A DNA stretch of 20,651 nucleotides, taken from Nemertoderma westbladi. Lineage: Eukaryota > Xenacoelomorpha > Nemertodermatida > Nemertodermatidae. Location of the stretch: positions 1 through 20,651 of the forward strand of contig JAUCBJ010000467.1 of NCBI GenBank assembly GCA_032718475.1, in the 5' to 3' direction. The translations under genes and the position numbers were made by a program. Under the pieces are notes generated by a model. The model worked only from the letters and a program-made list of their open reading frames with translations. It did not search any database and was not told the DNA's origin. Below are positions 16,900 to 20,651 of this stretch, piece after piece (within the stretch, counting starts at the first letter, position 1; every line of letters starts with the position of its first letter).

Positions 16900-17247
16900 A
16901 TGGCAAACCAGGGCGTAGTATTTGCCCCGAGAGCTGACTCGGCAAAAAAGCACCCCCCAACCCCCACTATGGATTACATTAGCAATGCGGAGGTCCGGCC
17001 ACTAGAGGCCAGTGGAATTACCGGACACAATCGGCCTCACAGGCGTCAGTTAACTCCTGACCGGCTGCCTGTCTCACCCCCTACTGGAGAGAGAGCAGCC
17101 AACAATTATTTGAGTCCCTTTCCTGATGACCTTTCTGGCCCAAACCCTGGGTCACCAGGAAGGCCAGATTGTGATGGGGAGAGGGATTCTGGAGTTGGAG
17201 GCTACGCTACTCTCATGTTCCACCACGACCAACAAAGCCATTGGTGA
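16900..17247 (+). CDS. Possible short ORF1 of RTE-like LINE
   Basis: A 115-codon ATG-started frame ahead of ORF2, rich in Pro, Arg and Gly, with no recognised domain. Some RTE-type LINEs have a small or no ORF1. It could be the remnant of a longer N-terminal part of the polyprotein, or a chance frame; the overlapping frame at 17126-17317 is no better. Confidence 0.3.
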   Translation: MANQGVVFAPRADSAKKHPPTPTMDYISNAEVRPLEASGITGHNRPHRRQLTPDRLPVSPPTGERAANNYLSPFPDDLSGPNPGSPGRPDCDGERDSGVGGYATLMFHHDQQSHW

Positions 17248-17303
17248 ATCTGAGGCAAGTCACAAGACTAGCCTCAGTAAGCACCCTAACACTCGGGTCC
17301 CCA

Positions 17304-20202
17304 ATGCGACAAGGTGAGCTGACTGCCTTTGGCAGATAAGCTTTCTCTTAGCGCAGTGGGTGTTCAAGAGCACCGAATGCAGACTGGACAGACTGATGAG
17401 GTTCTGATTAAGGACATGGGGGGCGGTTGGCGACTCGCCCTCGCATCAGCAGATGATAGTGGCAATGGTGGAATTGGTCTATTGATGAATCCAACTGCAC
17501 ATGCAGCATTGGACAAAATAGACCAAATCTCTAACCGCATTATCCGTTGCCACTTCTCATGTTCTGGAAGACTGGCTAAGAAGTTTCCTAAGGTGGTTCT
17601 GATTGTGTGCTACTCTCCAACTAGTGTTGCCCCTGTAGAGGAGGTGGAAAATTTCTACCACAATCTACAAGCAGCAAATGATGGAGTGGATCAGCATGCA
17701 TTCTTAACATTCCTGGGAGACTTTAATGCAAGTCTGCATCAATCACCTACATCGCCCTGGGTCTATAGCAATAGTGTTAACCGAAATTCTGTCCATCTTC
17801 AGGATTTTATCTCTGGAAATGGATTGTTTTCGGCTGGAACCCAGTTCAAGAAGCGAACTGGAAAGCTATGGACTCATAGTGGACCCAGTGGTCACAAGTC
17901 CCAGATAGACCATATTCTGTTTCGTAGGAAATACAGGAGCTCTATACAAGACTGTAATGCATTTACACTTCGACCCTTCTCCAGTGATAACCGCCTTATT
18001 GTGGCCAAGGTAAGACTTAATCTGCGTGCTAGCAGAACAACGAAATCTGCCTTGCCACGGCATGACTGGTCCTCTCTGTTGCAACAGCCAAGTGTGAGAT
18101 CCAGCTTCACACTACAGCTGAGCAACAGGTATGAGGCTCTTGCCTCTGAGGCGGCAGATCACTGTGAGGGCTATACTGCCTTTACAGAAGCAGTTAAGTT
18201 AGCAGCTGCAGAAACAGTTCCTGTATACCCTCGAAACAGGAAAAGGGCCCCCTGGACTGACAACAAAATTCAGAAGTGCCGAAATGACCTTCATAAGGCG
18301 CAGAAAGAGTCCCGACTCAAACAGACTACAGCGGCCAAAAATGCAGTTAAGGCTGCATCTAGGTCCCTGAACAGGCAGTACTCTGTTAATCTACAGGAGC
18401 TAATAAACCAACAGGTTGATGCCATCAATGATGCTGACGACAGCAGGCAATCATCCCAGGCATGGAAATCGATCAATCTGCTTACTGGGCGGAAAAGCCA
18501 ACCAACCACCAAGGTTAAGGCTGAATCACCAGCCGATCGCGTCAATGGTTGGAAAGCCCACTTTGAAAAGCTCCTCAATAATGACAGGGTATTGCCTGAT
18601 AACTTTATAGAAGTAAAAGTGTCTGAGTTTGTACTCCCAGATGTTCCCATTGGCGATATCTCCTTTACAGAAGTGAAGGCTGCTGCAAAGAGCATTAAGA
18701 CCAATCGTGCCAGTGGAGTAGATGGTGTTCCCCCTGAGGTCTTTAAAATACCTGAGTGTTTAAAGCTCATCTATCCCATCATAGTAGACATGTACCGTAC
18801 AACAAGAGTCCCACAAGAAATGAAAACAAATAAGTTGGTGCCAGTTCCCAAGAAGGGCAACCTAACACTCTATGGTTCTTTTCGGGGAATCTCATTGATC
18901 TCGATTGCTGCAAAACTATACAATAGAATTATATTAAATCGCATCAGGGATCCCATTGAGAGACTGCTACGTGGAAATCAGAATGGGTTCCGTAAAGGTC
19001 GTGGGACCATGGAGCCCATTTTGGCACTTAGAAGGATAATTTAAGAGTTATCAAAAAAGAAAGACAGGCATCTGGCTGTTATCTTTGTTGACTTCATCAA
19101 GGCCTTTGATTCAGTCTCTCGCTCACGTATGTTCAGCATACTTTCATTATATGGGATTCCTGATGAAATTATTGCAGCAATCAGATCAGTATACGATGGT
19201 TCGACAACATTTGTGTCTACTGTTGACGGTGACACAGAACCATTTGAAGTGTTATGGGGCGTCCTCCAAGGAGACACACTTGCACCATTCTTGTTCATTA
19301 TTGTGGTTGACTATGTTCTACGCATGTCCTTAGATCATCATAATGATGATGGGGTGATGATAACTCCACCTACTGGCTCCAGAAGTCGAGGAAATCCTGC
19401 CAAGTACCTAACTGATCTAGACTTTGCTGATGACTTAGGAGTACTCTCAGAATCATTAGAGGGAGCCCAACGGCTCCTCAGCTCATTAGAACATGCTGCT
19501 TCTAGTGTTGGTCTTTTTATTAACTCCAGAAAGACCAAAATTCTGACAGTTAACTTTGAAAGTCCTCAGCAAGTCTCTGATCGGATGAGCATAAGCTCAA
19601 AGGATGGTATGCTTGAGCATGTGGACGACTTCTGTTACCTGGGATCATGGATCCGGAAGTCAGGTGAGGACCTTCGAATACGTAAGGGAAAGGCATCGGC
19701 AGCCTTGAATAGGCTTTCCAGGATTTGGAAGTCACCTAGAATTAATCGGAAACTTAAGGTCCGATTATTTAGAGCAGCAGTAGTTCCAGTACTCCTCTAC
19801 GGGAGTCCATGCTGGGCTCTAACTGCTGAGGACACCAAATCTCTGGATGGCACATTCACAAGAATGCTACGCCGGGTACATTGTGTCAAGTACAATGCAC
19901 ACATCTCCAACCAGACACTATATAACATTGGAGGTGTCTCATTGGTTCCCCCAAGCTTGACACTAGAACAAAATCGCCTCCGCTTTGCAGGACATTGCTT
20001 TCGCCGTGAGGACCAGCCAGTGCATAATCTTGTACTTTGGCAGCCTCATGGAGTGAATAAGCATGGTGGACAGCCCATGACTTTCTTGAGACGCATCTTA
20101 AAGGACACTGGCCTTGAAGATGCGGATGATCTAGCAAATGTCATGGGTGATAGGGAGTTGTGGCGGTGCAATTTTGTTGACAAGCCGGCACAGCATTCTT
20201 AA
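17304..20202 (+). pseudogene. RTE-like LINE ORF2 (endonuclease-RT), two lesions
   Basis: The likely start is around the ATG at 17304 or further upstream, giving MRQGELTAF. A one-base shift at about 17322-17331 then leads to ADKLSLSAVGVQEHR, and the frame runs to a TAA at 20200-20202. The endonuclease shows VQEHR (Glu), VCYSPT (Tyr), LGDFNASL (Asp, Asn) and SQIDHILF (Asp). The final SDH motif reads SDN at 17983-17991. The RT shows PKKGN and FRGISLIS, motif A FVDFIKAFDS (Asp codon 19090-19092), motif B LQGDTLAPFLF, motif C FADD at 19423-19434, then YLGSWI and the thumb LLYGSPCWAL. A TAA at 19042-19044 is the only in-frame stop between 17329 and the end. The protein would copy the LINE RNA at a nicked target; this copy cannot make it whole. 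Confidence 0.9.
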
Positions 20203-20232
20203 AAATGCAGCTGCAATGCAGCATGCCGATCC

Positions 20233-20246
20233 TAGTAGTAGTAGTA
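20233..20246 (+). repeat. TAG-repeat 3' tail of copy B
   Basis: TAG units end the element immediately before the right target-site duplicate. Copy A has the same kind of tail with fewer units, as expected for a tail of variable length. Confidence 0.85.
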
Positions 20247-20257
20247 GTCCTGGTAAA
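20247..20257 (+). repeat. Target-site duplication, right copy
   Basis: GTCCTGGTAAA, identical to 16471-16481. The codons GGT AAA at its end join in frame to GCT at 20258, continuing the outer ORF2. Confidence 0.9.
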
Positions 20258-20651
20258 GCTGCGTCACCTGGGGATAAAATCTCAAATAAAATGATTTTAT
20301 CTGCTTTACCTTTTATGGCTCGTAATTTTTCCAAACTCTTTCAACTTATATTAGATAAGGCATGGCATCCCGCATCTTGGAAAAAAAGGTTCGTTACCCC
20401 GGTTTTTAAAAAAGGTTTACGATTTGAATGTCTTAATTATAGGCCAGTGTCCCTAACGAGCTGCCTTGGTAAACTTTTCGAACGCATTATATTTAAATAC
20501 GTATTCAATCATATAAAGGGTTATATAACAAAATTTCAATCTGGTTTCAGCCGCGGGGACGGATGTGTTTACCAATTACTTACATTGTACCACGAGTTGG
20601 TTAGTGCCGTTGACAAGGGTAAAGAGGTAAGATTGGTATTTCTCGATGTCA
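20258..20651 (+). mobile_element. CR1/L2-type LINE ORF2, RT domain resumes (runs off the window)
   Basis: The 394 bases are fully open in the frame set by the codon before the insertion. They encode the start of a reverse transcriptase. Visible are AASPGDKISNKM (the region usually reading GPD-x-I), WKKRFVTPVFKKG, the LNYRPVSLTSCLGKLFERII block (motif 1/2 area), FQSGFSRGD and, at the very end, VRLVFLDV, which is motif A with its catalytic Asp. No stop interrupts it. Together with 14970-16481 it shows that the outer ORF2 was open before copy B arrived. The rest of the RT and the 3' end lie outside. Confidence 0.9.

Larger units (their letters stand above)
16482..20246 (+). mobile_element. RTE-like non-LTR retrotransposon, full-length-looking copy B
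   Basis: This 3765-bp insertion lies in the ORF2 of another LINE and is flanked by an 11-bp target-site duplication. It has a structured 5' region with a diverged duplication, ORF2 with an APE endonuclease and RT, a very short 3' untranslated region and a TAG-repeat tail (20233-20246). Its last 1040 bases match copy A at 1-1006. Family placement (RTE/RTE-X/Proto2-like) is by protein wording and tail type, and is tentative. It is broken by a frameshift and a nonsense codon. Confidence 0.92.

Noticed and set aside
18291-18770. 159-codon minus-strand frame
   Set aside because: It is antisense to the well-supported endonuclease-RT frame and shows no family features.

Overview
The window looks like repeat-rich, intergenic nuclear DNA from an invertebrate animal. 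The evidence is a BEL/Pao LTR retrotransposon (a metazoan group), two kinds of APE-type non-LTR retrotransposon (LINE), a broken copy of the spliceosomal gene SF3A3, and long AT-rich stretches with minisatellites and hairpins. I see no intact host gene, no bacterial-type operon, no CRISPR array and no tRNA or rRNA gene. The species cannot be named from this sequence. A 2A-like peptide in a CR1/L2-type LINE fits a marine invertebrate, but that is inference.

Layout. 1-1006: 3' end of an RTE-like LINE (copy A), ending in a TAG-repeat tail. 1007-1470: non-coding, with a 9-bp-stem hairpin and a 24-bp duplication. 1471-1840 (minus): the last ~120 codons of an SF3A3 pseudogene. 1842-3947 (plus): an unrecognised gag-like reading frame with two CCHC zinc knuckles, spread over three frames in four segments, with a 503-codon uninterrupted core. 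3948-8985: about 5 kb of AT-rich, mostly non-coding DNA. It holds a C-tract minisatellite, several tandem repeats, a possible solo or 5' LTR, and a perfect 23-bp inverted repeat. 8995-12620 (plus): a decayed BEL/Pao element (gag, zinc knuckles, aspartic protease, RT remnant, RNase H, integrase) that has lost the catalytic RT core and everything after the start of the integrase core. About 12620 to beyond the window end (plus): a CR1/L2-type LINE with an intact ORF1 and an ORF2 whose N-terminus carries a 2A-like motif. 16482-20246 (plus): a second RTE-like LINE (copy B), inserted into ORF2 of the CR1/L2-type LINE and flanked by an 11-bp target-site duplication.

Relationships. Copies A and B differ by about 2% (roughly 22 substitutions plus three indels over ~1 kb, counted by eye), so the RTE-like family was active fairly recently. 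Because copy B sits inside the CR1/L2-type LINE, that LINE is older than copy B. The LINE in turn follows the truncated BEL integrase, so it probably landed in, or was joined to, an already present BEL copy. Removing copy B plus one target-site duplicate brings the outer ORF2 back into a single frame across the junction. Copy B itself is broken by a frameshift near its start and one in-frame TAA.

The points most worth a second look are the unrecognised zinc-knuckle protein abutting the SF3A3 fragment, the 2A-like leader of the LINE ORF2, the dated nesting of the elements, and the perfect hairpin at 8920-8985.
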